DNA of 64,000 nucleotides from Paenibacillus sp. FSL K6-1096 (GCF_037977055.1 NZ_CP150274.1:6448001-6512000); one strand, 5' to 3'. Numbered from the stretch's first letter, positions 33,788 through 44,008 are shown. A program made the numbers and translations. The notes: generated by a model from the letters alone, not told the origin.

Positions 33788-34462
33788 ATGACAATGAGAG
33801 TTGTAAAAGAAGCCGAGGAACGCAGAAACGAGATTCTTGACGCGGCGGCGGAGCTGTTTGGCCAGAAGGGCTTTGACGGCACCAGTACAAACGATATTCT
33901 GGGCAAGGTGGGCATAGCGCGGGGGACGCTGTATTACCACTTCAAGTCCAAGGAAGATATTATGGATGCGCTGATTGAGCGGACGAATGCCGGGATGCTG
34001 GAAGCAGCGAAGCAGATTGCAGGAGATCGGAGCATTCCGGTCATCGACCGGATGCTGCGGGTGGTGATGGCGCTGAATATCAGCAACGGGGGAGGCAGCG
34101 GCAGCAGCGAGATTATGGAGCATATTCACCAGCCGCAGAATGCGCTGATGCACCAGAAGGTGCAGAAGGCGGTCATTGCCGGTGTTCCGCCCATTTTGGC
34201 GCCGATCATCAGTGAAGGGATAGAACAGGGACTGTTCAATACAGAGTATCCCTATGAATGCATGGAGATGGTGGTGGTGTATGCCACTACGATTTTTGAT
34301 AATGACATGATAGAGATGACGGAAGAGATGCGCATGTCCCGTATCCTGGCGTTCATTGCCAACGTGGAGCGGCTGCTCGGTGCGAAGAGCGGAAGCCTGA
34401 TGAGTGTAATGCAGATGTTCGGCAGCGCGGGCGAAGCAGGGCAGGGAGCTGGCCATGAATAA
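33788..34462 (+). CDS. TetR-family transcriptional repressor
   Basis: 224 residues from ATG 33788 (ATG 33794 also possible; GGGGGAG at 33777). N-terminal HTH: RRNEILDAAAELFGQKGFDG, then NDILGKVGIARGTLYYHFKSK, typical TetR. The C-terminal ligand domain is less conserved. It overlaps the MFS gene by 8 bp, and a perfect 17-bp palindrome precedes it. It presumably senses a toxic compound exported by the following proteins. Confidence 0.92.
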   Translation: MTMRVVKEAEERRNEILDAAAELFGQKGFDGTSTNDILGKVGIARGTLYYHFKSKEDIMDALIERTNAGMLEAAKQIAGDRSIPVIDRMLRVVMALNISNGGGSGSSEIMEHIHQPQNALMHQKVQKAVIAGVPPILAPIISEGIEQGLFNTEYPYECMEMVVVYATTIFDNDMIEMTEEMRMSRILAFIANVERLLGAKSGSLMSVMQMFGSAGEAGQGAGHE

Positions 34463-35753
34463 AGCAGGCAGCAGCTTCGGGAAATTTCTCTTCTTATGGT
34501 CGGGGCAATTCATCTCGGCGATCGGCAGCGGGCTGACCTCGTTCGGTCTGGGGATATACGTCCTGCAGATGACCGGACAGACCTCCGCCATGGCGCTGGT
34601 GACGCTGCTGGCCTTCATGCCTTCGCTGCTGCTCAGTCCGGTGGCCGGCGTGCTTGCTGACCGCTATGACCGCAGACTGCTGATGGTGCTGGGCGACAGC
34701 CTGTCAGCGACCGGCCTGATCTACATTCTGATCTGTATGCTGAACGGAGGCGCACAGCTATGGCAGATCTGCATCGGAGTGACCGTCAGCTCGGTGTTCT
34801 CCTCGCTGCTTGATCCGGCCTACAAGGCGACGATTACCGATATGCTCACCGAGGAGCAGTACACGAAGGCCAGCGGGTTCGTCCAGATTGCAGGCTCCGC
34901 CAAATATCTGATCTCTCCCCTCATCGCCGGTCTGCTGCTGGCGGTAGCGGATGTGGAGCTGCTGCTGATCATCGATATCTGTACCTTTTTCGTGACAATG
35001 CCTGCCACACTTGTGGTGCGCAGCGGGCTTGTCTCCAAGAAATCAGAACAGCCCCAGGCCTTCATTCAGGAATTCAAAGAGGGCTGGAAGGCGGTCTCCG
35101 GCAGACGGGGCGTGCTTATCCTGGTCATCATGACCTCGGTCATGACCTTCTTCATCGGCTTCATCGAGACATTAGCTATGCCGATGATTCTGGCTTTCTC
35201 GAACAGCACGGTTCTGGGGACACTGGAGACAGTGATGGCTTCGGGGATGCTCGTATCCAGTGCAATTATTGGAGCGCTGTCCATCCGCAGAAATTTCGTC
35301 CGGATGCTGGCCGTGTCGCTGTTCTGCTCAGGCCTCAGCATTGCCGCCTTCGGACTGCGTGAGAATGTGATACTGATCGGGCTGTCGGGCTTTTTGTTTT
35401 TTGCGATGCTGCCTTTCACGAATACTGCCCTGGATTATCTTGTCCGCACCAACATCGACAATTCCGTTCAGGGAAGAGCCTGGTCTCTGATCGGGCTGCT
35501 CTCCCAGTTTGGATTCGTTGCAGCATATATGCTGGCCGGGGTGCTGGCAGACTATGTATTTACTCCTCTGCTGGTGCAGGGCGGGGTGCTGGCGGACAGT
35601 GTCGGACGAATTATCGGCACAGGCAGCGGCCGCGGAATGGGCCTGCTCATCATTATTGCCGGACTGCTGCTGAGTGCCGCTTCAATCATTATTTCGCGCT
35701 TGAAATCAATTCATAGTCTAGAGAACAGGGGTGGCCCATGTATTACCGAATAA
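34455..35753 (+). CDS. MFS efflux transporter
   Basis: 432 residues, about twelve membrane segments. LFLWSGQFISAIGSGLTSFGLG at the start and GVLADRYDRRLLMVLGD (loop 2-3 motif) place it in the MFS_3/EntS-like drug and siderophore exporter group. Coupled to TetR by an 8-bp overlap and to the FtsX-like gene by a 16-bp overlap. Confidence 0.9.
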   Translation: MNKAGSSFGKFLFLWSGQFISAIGSGLTSFGLGIYVLQMTGQTSAMALVTLLAFMPSLLLSPVAGVLADRYDRRLLMVLGDSLSATGLIYILICMLNGGAQLWQICIGVTVSSVFSSLLDPAYKATITDMLTEEQYTKASGFVQIAGSAKYLISPLIAGLLLAVADVELLLIIDICTFFVTMPATLVVRSGLVSKKSEQPQAFIQEFKEGWKAVSGRRGVLILVIMTSVMTFFIGFIETLAMPMILAFSNSTVLGTLETVMASGMLVSSAIIGALSIRRNFVRMLAVSLFCSGLSIAAFGLRENVILIGLSGFLFFAMLPFTNTALDYLVRTNIDNSVQGRAWSLIGLLSQFGFVAAYMLAGVLADYVFTPLLVQGGVLADSVGRIIGTGSGRGMGLLIIIAGLLLSAASIIISRLKSIHSLENRGGPCITE

Positions 35754-38056
35754 TACGTAACGATATCCGCAACAGCAAAGCTTCTACATTGACTACCATG
35801 ATCTTCGTCGCCGCTGCCGCGATGCTGGTCTCCCTGTCGGCGATTCTGATCGTCAATCTGACCGGAGCGATTGATACGCTGATGACGCGCGCCAAGACGC
35901 CGCATTTCGTGCAGATGCATTCCGGTGAGCTGGACCGGGAACGGCTGAAGGCTTTTGCGGAGCAGAATGATAAGGTTTCGGCTTGGCAGATCCTCGAATT
36001 CCTCAATGTGGAGGGGGCACGGATTGCGATTGACGGCCGCCCGCTCACGGACAGTGTTCAGGATAACGGCTTCAGTATGCAGAGTGCACAGTTCGATTAT
36101 CTGCTTGATCTGGACGGGAAGGTAATCACGGTGCGGGACGGGGAGATTTATGTTCCGGTCAGCTACCTGAAGGATGGTTCTGCGAAGGTGGGCAGCATCG
36201 TCCAGGTGGAGGGCACCAGTCTGACGGTAGCGGGGTTCCTGCGGGATTCCCAGATGAATTCCTTGCTTGCCTCATCCAAAAGATTCCTCGTCAGCCCGCA
36301 CGATTATGTAGCCATCCTACCCTTCGGCAGCACGGAATACCTCATTGAGTTCCGGCTTAAGGACCTGTCCACACTCAGTGCTTTTGAGGCCGATTATACC
36401 GCAGCAGGTCTTGAAGCCAACGGGCCGGCAATTACCTATACGCTGTTCCGCATCCTGAATGCGATCTCCGACGGGCTGATGATTGGGGTGATTCTGCTGG
36501 CAAGCGTGCTGGTTGTGATCATTGCTTTTCTGTGCATCCGCTTCACTCTGTTGGCCACGATGGAGAGCGATTACCGCGAGATTGGGGTGATGAAGGCCAT
36601 TGGCTTAAGGGTCTCTGATCTGCGTAAAATCTACCTGGCCAAATACGCCGCAATCGCAGCGGTAGGCAGTCTGCTTGGCTATGCGCTGTCGTTCGTGTTC
36701 CGTGGCCTGCTGCTGGAGAACATCAGGCTGTATATGGGCGAGAGCGGGCATGCGCTGCTGGCCCCGGTCTGCGGAATGATCGGCATCGCGCTCGTCTTCC
36801 TGACCATTGTCGCTTATGTGAACCGGGTGCTGAAGCGCTTCCGCAGAATCTCTGCGGTAGAAGCGATCCGCTTCGGCGTATCGCAGGACCGCCCGGCAGG
36901 GGCAGGGCGCTGGACGCTGAGCGGGAACCGGCTGCTGAACACGAATGTGCTGCTGGGCATCAAGGATGTCCTCGCCAGAAAGGGACTGTACATAACCCTG
37001 CTAGTTGTTCTAATCCTCTCTTCCTTCATTATGATTGTTCCCCAGAATCTCTATAATACAATCTCCTCGCGGAGCTTCATCACCTACATGGGAATCGGAG
37101 ACAGCGATCTGCGCCTGGACATTCAGCAGACCTCCGGTATTCCGCACAAGGCGGCAGAGATTGCCCGGGCCATGGAGCAGGATGCTGCGGTCACCCGCCA
37201 GGCCGTGCTGACTACCCGGGCGCTGAAGGTGAGGCTGGACAATGGGCTGGAGGAACGGATCAAGGTCGAGCTTGGCGATCATTCGGTCTTCCCGGTGGCC
37301 TACTCGGAGGGGCGCGGGCCGCAGCATGCGGATGAAATCGCCCTGTCCGCAGTGAATGCCAAGGAGCTGGCTCTGAAGTCCGGCGACACGATGACGCTGG
37401 TGGTGGACGGGGAAGCGCGGAAGCTTACGGTATGCGGCATCTACTCGGATGTGACCAATGGCGGCAAAACGGCCAAGGCCGTGTTCACCACGGATTCAGC
37501 GGAGGCGATGTGGTCCACGATCTATGCGAAGCTTGCCGATTCGTCTCTGACCGGCAGCAAGGTCAGCGAATATGCAGAACGGTTCAGCTATGCCAAGGTG
37601 TCGGATATTCATGAATATGTCAGACAGACCTTCGGCTCGACCATCAGCGCCGCCGGCAAGGCTGCATGGACTGCCATCGCCGTGGTGCTGGTCATTAACA
37701 TTCTGATTACACTGCTGTTCATGCGGATGCTGGTTGCTAAGGACCGCTATTCAATCGCAGTCCTGAAATCGCTGGGCTTCAGGAATTCAGATCTGACCGC
37801 CCAATATTACACGCGTTCTATCGTTATTCTCCTGGCGGGGACCCTGCTAGGCACGCTGCTGGCGAATACACTGGGGCAGAGCCTGGCCGGGGCCGTGATC
37901 TCTTCCTTCGGGGCATCAACGTTCAGATTTGTGGTCAATCCGCTGTCGGCATATGTGCTATGCCCGCTAATGATGCTTGGCTCCGTGCTGATTGCCACCA
38001 TTATCGGCGCTTCGGGCATCGGACGCATCCAAATATCCGGGAATATTAAGGAGTAG
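35738..38056 (+). CDS. FtsX-like ABC transporter permease (MacB class)
   Basis: 772 residues, ATG 35738 after AGGGGTGG. N-terminal helix, large extracellular domain (about 50-245), three helices (about 250-365), then a second FtsX unit (about 415-772) with its own extracellular domain and three C-terminal helices; YREIGVMKAIGLRVSDLRKIY is the FtsX motif and SIAVLKSLGFRNSDLT the repeat of it. Partner ATPase follows immediately. By analogy it exports peptides, lipids or drugs, or transmits force. Part of the TetR operon. Confidence 0.88.
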   Translation: MYYRIIRNDIRNSKASTLTTMIFVAAAAMLVSLSAILIVNLTGAIDTLMTRAKTPHFVQMHSGELDRERLKAFAEQNDKVSAWQILEFLNVEGARIAIDGRPLTDSVQDNGFSMQSAQFDYLLDLDGKVITVRDGEIYVPVSYLKDGSAKVGSIVQVEGTSLTVAGFLRDSQMNSLLASSKRFLVSPHDYVAILPFGSTEYLIEFRLKDLSTLSAFEADYTAAGLEANGPAITYTLFRILNAISDGLMIGVILLASVLVVIIAFLCIRFTLLATMESDYREIGVMKAIGLRVSDLRKIYLAKYAAIAAVGSLLGYALSFVFRGLLLENIRLYMGESGHALLAPVCGMIGIALVFLTIVAYVNRVLKRFRRISAVEAIRFGVSQDRPAGAGRWTLSGNRLLNTNVLLGIKDVLARKGLYITLLVVLILSSFIMIVPQNLYNTISSRSFITYMGIGDSDLRLDIQQTSGIPHKAAEIARAMEQDAAVTRQAVLTTRALKVRLDNGLEERIKVELGDHSVFPVAYSEGRGPQHADEIALSAVNAKELALKSGDTMTLVVDGEARKLTVCGIYSDVTNGGKTAKAVFTTDSAEAMWSTIYAKLADSSLTGSKVSEYAERFSYAKVSDIHEYVRQTFGSTISAAGKAAWTAIAVVLVINILITLLFMRMLVAKDRYSIAVLKSLGFRNSDLTAQYYTRSIVILLAGTLLGTLLANTLGQSLAGAVISSFGASTFRFVVNPLSAYVLCPLMMLGSVLIATIIGASGIGRIQISGNIKE

Positions 38057-38818
38057 ATGATAGAGATGAAGACCATCATTACAGGTGACAATATATTGAA
38101 AAGATACGGAACCGGGGAGCGGAACGTTCTGGACGGGGTATCTGCCGAGATCAGGGAAGGCGAGTTCGTCTCGGTGATGGGACCTTCCGGCTCAGGCAAG
38201 TCTACACTGATGTTCGCCCTGAGCGGAATGGACCGGATTGACGGGGGGCAGGTTACTTTTGAGGGCAAGGATCTGGCTCTGATGAATGACGACGAGCTTG
38301 CTGACCTGCGCAGAACCGCCATGGGCTTCGTATTCCAGCAGCCGACGCTGATGAAGAATCTGAACATTCTGGATAATATCATCCTGCCTGCGCTGCGGGA
38401 TAACCCGCGGGGAGCAGCGGCAATTACGAATAAGGCCAGATGGCTGATGCAGAAGGTAGGCATCGCGGAGCTTGCCAAGCGGGAGATCACTCAGGCTTCG
38501 GGCGGGCAGCTGCAGCGGGCGGGCATCTGCCGGGCGCTGATGAACAGCCCGAGAATTATTTTCGGGGATGAGCCGACCGGGGCGCTGAATCAGAAGTCAG
38601 CCGAAGAGATTATGGACCTGCTGTCTGCGGTCAATAAGGAAGGAACAGCGGTCATGCTGGTCACGCATGATGTTACTGTTGCGGCCAGAACGGAGCGGAT
38701 TATGTTCATGTGCGACGGCAGAATCGTCAGCGATCTGTGGCTGCCGAAATACAGCGGCGAAGCGCTGGAAGCCCGCATGAACAAAATCGCGGCAAAGATG
38801 CGGGAGATTGGGATTTAA
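38057..38818 (+). CDS. ABC transporter ATP-binding protein, MacB/LolD type
   Basis: 253 residues, directly abutting the permease stop; ATG 38057 or ATG 38066 (AAGGAG at 38048 gives 3 or 12 bp spacing). Walker A GPSGSGKST, Q-loop FVFQQPTL, signature variant ASGGQLQRAG and Walker B IIFGDEPTGALN are intact. The class pairs with FtsX-like permeases. Last gene of the TetR operon; a 72-bp gap separates the next ABC pair. Confidence 0.92.
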   Translation: MIEMKTIITGDNILKRYGTGERNVLDGVSAEIREGEFVSVMGPSGSGKSTLMFALSGMDRIDGGQVTFEGKDLALMNDDELADLRRTAMGFVFQQPTLMKNLNILDNIILPALRDNPRGAAAITNKARWLMQKVGIAELAKREITQASGGQLQRAGICRALMNSPRIIFGDEPTGALNQKSAEEIMDLLSAVNKEGTAVMLVTHDVTVAARTERIMFMCDGRIVSDLWLPKYSGEALEARMNKIAAKMREIGI

Positions 38819-38890
38819 TTGAAATGAACGATTCGCCCGGACTGTTCGTATTATAGTTATTTGCTGACACCAATGAAGAGGTGAGAGGAA

Positions 38891-39604
38891 ATGCTGACAA
38901 TCCGAAATTTTACCAAAAGCTACAAAGGCGGCAAGAAGGCTGTCGATGATTTGAGTCTGAAGGTGGAGCCGGGCGATATCTACGGCTTCATCGGGCATAA
39001 CGGCGCCGGCAAAACAACCACCCTCCGCGCCGTGGTAGGCGTGCTTGATTTTGAACAGGGGGAAATTGAAATTGACGGCCTCTCGATCAGGAAGGACCCG
39101 GTCGCCTGCAAGGCGAAGATGGCTTACATACCGGATAACCCCGATCTGTACGATCATCTTACCGGCATCCAGTATCTGAATTTCATCGGCGATCTGTTTG
39201 GGGTATCAAAGGCTGACCGGGAGCGGCTGATCCAGAAATACAGTGATGCCTTTCAGCTCACTCCCCATCTGGGCGATATGATCTCCTCGTATTCCCACGG
39301 CATGAAGCAGAAGCTGGCGATTATCTCCGCACTGATTCATGAGCCGAAGCTGTTCGTGCTGGATGAGCCGTTTGTGGGTCTTGATCCGAAGGCTGCGCAT
39401 ACGCTGAAGACGATTATGGCCGAGGTATGCAGCCGGGGCGGGGCCATTTTCTTCTCGACACATGTGCTGGATACGGCGGAGAAGCTCTGCAACAAGATAG
39501 CGATTATTAAGGGCGGCCGGCTGATGGCCCACGGCAAGACTGAAGAGGTCAGGGGCGAGAACAGCCTGGAGGACGTATTCATGGAGCTGATTGACAATGA
39601 TTAA
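38891..39604 (+). CDS. ABC-2 type transporter ATP-binding protein
   Basis: 237 residues, ATG 38891 after GAAGAGGTGAGAGG. Walker A GHNGAGKTT, signature YSHGMKQK and Walker B LFVLDEPFVGLDPK. Exporter-type (CcmA/YhaQ-like) ATPase. It overlaps the large permease gene by 8 bp, so the two form one transporter. It probably belongs to the same resistance region as the TetR operon. Confidence 0.9.
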   Translation: MLTIRNFTKSYKGGKKAVDDLSLKVEPGDIYGFIGHNGAGKTTTLRAVVGVLDFEQGEIEIDGLSIRKDPVACKAKMAYIPDNPDLYDHLTGIQYLNFIGDLFGVSKADRERLIQKYSDAFQLTPHLGDMISSYSHGMKQKLAIISALIHEPKLFVLDEPFVGLDPKAAHTLKTIMAEVCSRGGAIFFSTHVLDTAEKLCNKIAIIKGGRLMAHGKTEEVRGENSLEDVFMELIDND

Positions 39605-41195
39605 CATCTGGCGGTTAACCAGGCTGCAGCTATTGTCCTCCTTCGGCCTCAACAAAGCGCTCCATACCAAAGAACCGGCGGAGAGACGGAAGGCGCTGCT
39701 GGTCAGCCTGTCCATGCTCCTCGGATTGCTCCTGGCAGGGGTGCTGTCATTCAGCTACAGCTTCATGATGGCGAAGACGTTCGAAGCGCTGGACCGGATG
39801 GACCTGCTGCTGGCGGTGATGATGGCGGCGGCTTCACTGGTCGGATTCTTCACAACCGTCTATAAGGCGGGCGGAGTATTGTTCAGCTTCAAGGACTTCG
39901 ATATGATCATGTCGCTGCCGGTGAAGACCAGCCATGTGGTGGCCAGCCGGGTGCTCCAGCTCTACGTGATGAACCTGTTCTTTACGCTGCTGATCATGCT
40001 TCCAGCGGGTGCAGTGTACGCGATCTATGTGAAGCCGGGCGTGCTGTATTATCTGTTTTTTGTGCTGAGCCTCTTCTTTATCAGCCTGGTGCCGATTATT
40101 GCGGCTACGATTGTTGGCGCGCTGATCAGCTTCATATCCTCCCGTTTCAGGGCGAGCAAATTGCTGAGCATTCTTTTTACCTTCGTATTCATTATTGTGC
40201 TTATGTCAAGCTCATTCCTTCTGGGTGGCGGTAATCAGCAGCTTGCCGATATAGGGGAAGCCATAGGCGACAGGATCTATAAGCTGTACCCGCTGGCGTC
40301 TATATATGTAGATGCTGTCTGCTCGTATAAGGTCAGTGCGCTAATCTTCTTTATTGCCCTGTCCTTGCTGGCCTTCGTGCTCTTCTCTGCCCTGCTGGCT
40401 ACCCGGTACAAGGCGATTCACACAGGACTTACAACCAGCCGTGCCGGCCGCCGGTACACCATGAAGCCGCTCCAGGCCAACTCGGCCTTCAAAGCCTTGT
40501 ATCAGAAGGAGCTGCGGCGTTACTTCAGCTCTGTCAACTATGTGCTGAACACAGGCATTGGCATGGTGATGCTGCTGGTGATGTCGGTCTCCCTGTTATT
40601 CGTCAGCGCAGAGAAGCTCGGGGCGATCCTGGATATTCCGCAGCTTGCCGAGGTGCTTAATACCCTCAGTCCGCTGGCGGTGTCACTGTTTGTTGTGCTG
40701 AGCTGCACTAGTGCAAGCTCGGTCTCGATGGAAGGGAAGCACCTGTGGATCTTAACCAGCTCTCCCGTATCCAAGCCCGCCATCATCCTCAGCAAGGCTG
40801 CCGTGAACCTTACGATCACCTTGCCGGTTATTGTAATAAGCGCCGGGCTGCTGATCTATACGCTGCGGGCCGGATGGGTGGAGAGCCTTTTCCTGCTGGC
40901 GGTTCCGGTCATCTATGCCTGTTATTCCGCCCTGCTGGGTGTAATCGTGAACCTGAAGCTGCCCAAGCTGGAGTGGACCAGTGAGGTTGCGGTAGTCAAG
41001 CAGAGTGCGGCGGTGCTGGTATCGATGCTGCTGGGCGTCGTCAGCCTGGCGGTTCCGTTCCTCCTGCTATTCTTGCTTCCAGATGTAAACGGAAATCTCA
41101 TACTCCTGGGATACAGCGTGCTTCTGGCGGCGGTCTGCGGCGGAATGTACAGGTATATCCAGATTAGCGGGGAACGGTTGTTTCAGAAGCTATAG
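39597..41195 (+). CDS. Large ABC exporter permease
   Basis: 532 residues from ATG 39597 (an in-frame TTG lies at 39591). About twelve hydrophobic segments arranged in two halves. FKDFDMIMSLPVKTSHVVASR near residue 100 and MEGKHLWILTSSPVSK near residue 380 match the large exporter permeases that pair with CcmA-like ATPases in Bacillota. Substrate unknown. Confidence 0.82.
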   Translation: MINIWRLTRLQLLSSFGLNKALHTKEPAERRKALLVSLSMLLGLLLAGVLSFSYSFMMAKTFEALDRMDLLLAVMMAAASLVGFFTTVYKAGGVLFSFKDFDMIMSLPVKTSHVVASRVLQLYVMNLFFTLLIMLPAGAVYAIYVKPGVLYYLFFVLSLFFISLVPIIAATIVGALISFISSRFRASKLLSILFTFVFIIVLMSSSFLLGGGNQQLADIGEAIGDRIYKLYPLASIYVDAVCSYKVSALIFFIALSLLAFVLFSALLATRYKAIHTGLTTSRAGRRYTMKPLQANSAFKALYQKELRRYFSSVNYVLNTGIGMVMLLVMSVSLLFVSAEKLGAILDIPQLAEVLNTLSPLAVSLFVVLSCTSASSVSMEGKHLWILTSSPVSKPAIILSKAAVNLTITLPVIVISAGLLIYTLRAGWVESLFLLAVPVIYACYSALLGVIVNLKLPKLEWTSEVAVVKQSAAVLVSMLLGVVSLAVPFLLLFLLPDVNGNLILLGYSVLLAAVCGGMYRYIQISGERLFQKL

Positions 41196-41231
41196 CTGCC
41201 GCTGATTCCAATAAGTAAGGAAGTGAATTCT

Positions 41232-42497
41232 ATGAACAACATCCGTGCGAAGCTTGAAAATTATGTAAATGATTATTTGCAGCTGTGGGAGATGTACGGC
41301 GTGATTCAGGTGATCAGACAGGGTGAGGTGCTGTTCGAGAAGGCATGCGGTTATGCAAGTATAGAATTCGGAGTGCCTAACCGCTTGGATTCACGCTTCT
41401 CGCTCGCCTCAATGTCGAAGCAATTCACGGCGTTCGCCGTTATGCTGCTGCATGACAAGGGGCTGCTTCATATCGACCGGCCCGCGCAGCTGTATTTGCC
41501 TGATGAGCTGAAGATCGATGAGTCAGTTACGGTGCATCATTTACTGTCGCATACCTCCGGTCTATACAACTTTTATAACTTTGAGAATGATTTCTTTGGC
41601 GGTGATTACCGGCTTGACTATTCCCGCACAAGGTTCTTCCGGCAATATATTAACAAGCAGCCCGTCAAGCCGGCGGGAACGGCGTACGATTACAATAACT
41701 CCAACTACAATCTGCTGGCCTGGATCATTGAGCATGTATCGGGCGAACCGTTCGGGGAGTTCCTGGAGCATCATCTCTTCCTGCCCCTTGGGATGAACAG
41801 CACCACCGTAGATGACGGCTGCGCGGTGATTATGAACAGGTCCAGCAATTATATTAAAGACTTCGCGGCAACCGTCAAATGTCCCTACTACAACGAGAAG
41901 TTCAGCATTGGTGCAGCCGGAATTGTATCGGACTGTGCGGATTTGTACAAATGGTATACTTGCCTGCGCGACCGGAAGCTGCTCTCGCCTGAGGGCTATG
42001 AACGATTTTTCCAGGAAAATGATAACAGCTATTGCTATGGTCTGGAGCATCACACCCTCTATGGGCAAGAACGGTATTCCCATGGGGGCGATCAATTGGG
42101 GATTTGCACGTATATGCAGAATTTTTTCGCGGAGGATCTGTGCATTATCATTCTCTCAAACAACGAAGCGATCAATCAATACAGACTGGGCGGTGCCCTT
42201 GCAGATATTCTGCATCATATTGAGGCAGAGCCTCCGGCCCGGCATCCTGAGCTTCAGCTCAGAGAGGATCGCCTAAGAACCTACTGCGGGACCTATCTCG
42301 AAGACAAAATTCAAATTGAGCTAATCGGCGGGAAGCTGTATTTCACCAGATTCACCGGCAATGTACATATTGAGCTATACCCGGTAGGCGACGGAGAGTT
42401 TGTCCAGCGGTACTATGACCAGCGCCAGCCCTATCGTATTACTGAGAATGCGCAGGGGGAGAATGTTTTTTTCGGATATGCCCGATTGGCCCCTTGA
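41232..42497 (+). CDS. Beta-lactamase-fold serine hydrolase (class C/PBP-like)
   Basis: 421 residues, ATG 41232 after AAGGAAG. Catalytic motifs S60-M-S-K63 in SLASMSKQF, Tyr-x-Asn in YDYNNSNYNLL, and a late YSHGGDQ. The C-terminal 80 residues form an extra beta domain. No signal peptide or membrane helix is evident, so it appears cytosolic; family members include esterases, peptidases and PBP4*-like enzymes. True antibiotic hydrolysis is not implied. Confidence 0.85.
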   Translation: MNNIRAKLENYVNDYLQLWEMYGVIQVIRQGEVLFEKACGYASIEFGVPNRLDSRFSLASMSKQFTAFAVMLLHDKGLLHIDRPAQLYLPDELKIDESVTVHHLLSHTSGLYNFYNFENDFFGGDYRLDYSRTRFFRQYINKQPVKPAGTAYDYNNSNYNLLAWIIEHVSGEPFGEFLEHHLFLPLGMNSTTVDDGCAVIMNRSSNYIKDFAATVKCPYYNEKFSIGAAGIVSDCADLYKWYTCLRDRKLLSPEGYERFFQENDNSYCYGLEHHTLYGQERYSHGGDQLGICTYMQNFFAEDLCIIILSNNEAINQYRLGGALADILHHIEAEPPARHPELQLREDRLRTYCGTYLEDKIQIELIGGKLYFTRFTGNVHIELYPVGDGEFVQRYYDQRQPYRITENAQGENVFFGYARLAP

Positions 42498-42551
42498 AGT
42501 TGCCGCTGCGTCAAGTGATAGGATAAGAATAAGATCAGGAAGGAGGGCAAA

Positions 42552-43430
42552 ATGAGCAAAACGGTGACCATACATGAAATATCAGAGCAGCTGGGGCTGA
42601 CGAGCCGCACCTTGCGGCACTGGGAAGCGGAAGGGTTGTTTCAGAGCCGCAGAGAGGTGTCTTCAGGATGGCGTACTTACGATGAGCAGGCGGTTCAATG
42701 TATCCGGATCACAGCGCTGCTGCGCAGAATGGATATTCCTATCCGGGAGATACAGCCTATTCTCGACAAGCAATCCGTGCCTGGGCTAAAGCGGGCGATT
42801 CAGAACCGGACAACAGCTCTTCAGGTGCACCAGGAAGGGCTGGAACGGGCCGGGCAGCAACTACATCAGGTACTCGATTACCTGAACAATTCCAATAAGA
42901 GGACCTCCGCGCTGGAGGAACTGCTTACCGAAATGGAGAATGTATGGATGAAGAGCGTTGAGGCTGTACCGCAAACCTTCAAAGTGATTACACTCCCGGT
43001 AATGAGAGTTGCTTATCATATCGTGGTGGACGTATCCCCGGAAGATCAGGCTATGGAACCGGTCATGGACTGGCTGAAGTCAGCGAATCTTCTGGGCACT
43101 GCGCGGTTGTTCGGCGGGAATATGAAGCCTATGCCAGGCAAGGCAGGCAAGCCCTACGGCTACGGCATCTGTGCGTCAATCCCGGAGGGGATCACCGTAC
43201 CTGAGCCCTTCAAGGAAATGATGCTGCCCGGCGGTCTGTATGCTAAGCTGGACAGCAGTGACGATATTGGCACCTCCTGGAAAACGCTAATGAACCAGTT
43301 ATCCCGGAGCAAAAAGTACCGCTCTGACCGCAGCAGACTCTGTCTGGAAGAGCATATCCGCAATGATTATCCAGAGGGCAGCGGGAATCTATATGATTTG
43401 AGCCTGCTGGAACCTGTAATGGTGAAATAA
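42552..43430 (+). CDS. MerR-family regulator with GyrI-like effector domain
   Basis: 292 residues, ATG 42552 after AGGAAGGAGGG. MerR HTH (HEISEQLGLTSRTLRHWEAEGL) at 6-30, coiled coil about 75-125, then a C-terminal region (about 135-290) like BmrR/GyrI multidrug-sensing domains (VITLPVMRVAYHIVVDVS). Likely an activator responding to small toxic molecules. Confidence 0.85.
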   Translation: MSKTVTIHEISEQLGLTSRTLRHWEAEGLFQSRREVSSGWRTYDEQAVQCIRITALLRRMDIPIREIQPILDKQSVPGLKRAIQNRTTALQVHQEGLERAGQQLHQVLDYLNNSNKRTSALEELLTEMENVWMKSVEAVPQTFKVITLPVMRVAYHIVVDVSPEDQAMEPVMDWLKSANLLGTARLFGGNMKPMPGKAGKPYGYGICASIPEGITVPEPFKEMMLPGGLYAKLDSSDDIGTSWKTLMNQLSRSKKYRSDRSRLCLEEHIRNDYPEGSGNLYDLSLLEPVMVK

Positions 43431-43523
43431 ATGTAACTATACCTTGGAGGAGAGGAGGAGTACATTATATAAGACGAATTTGAAAAATACTGAGAGGGAA
43501 AAGTGGCGGAGGGGGTACATACA

Positions 43524-44006
43524 ATGACAAGTTCAGGGGTTACATTAAGCAAAGCTACACTGGAGGATGCGGCGGCGATTTATGCCATGCAGCTGGAAGC
43601 CTTCATGCCACTCCTGGAGAAATATCAGGATTATGAGACCAATCCGGCTAATGAAACGATGGAGAGACTCTTAGAACGGATGAATCAGGAATTTGTGGAT
43701 TACTATATTATCCGAAACGCCGGAAATGCGGTAGGCAGCATCAGAGTCAAGAAGACAGGTGAACATGAATACTGGCTCGGCCAAATATGCGTATTGCCGC
43801 AATGTCAAGGCCAAGGCATCGCTCAGCAGGCCTTCGCCCTGATTGAAGAGATCTATGCGGATGCGAAAACGTGGGGGCTGGCGACCGTGTTGCAGGAGGA
43901 GCGTAATTGCTATTTGTATGAGAAGCTGGGCTACAAAAGGACGAATGAAACCCGGGAAATCAATGATAAGATGACCTTGTGTTTCTATGAGAAGTCGGAG
44001 GGATGA
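43524..44006 (+). CDS. GNAT-family N-acetyltransferase
   Basis: 160 residues; ATG 43524 is preferred over GTG 43503 because CGGAGGGGG lies between. GNAT acetyl-CoA site QICVLPQCQGQGIAQQAFAL (V/I-x-x-x-x-R/Q-x-x-G-x-G/A), then LYEKLGYKRTNET. Acceptor unknown. It is 2 bp before the next small gene, so probably co-transcribed. Confidence 0.88.
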   Translation: MTSSGVTLSKATLEDAAAIYAMQLEAFMPLLEKYQDYETNPANETMERLLERMNQEFVDYYIIRNAGNAVGSIRVKKTGEHEYWLGQICVLPQCQGQGIAQQAFALIEEIYADAKTWGLATVLQEERNCYLYEKLGYKRTNETREINDKMTLCFYEKSEG

Positions 44007-44008
44007 GG

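Noticed and set aside
41232..42497. Antibiotic-resistance beta-lactamase
   Set aside because: It has the SxxK and YxN motifs but no export signal, and the family is mostly esterases and peptidases.
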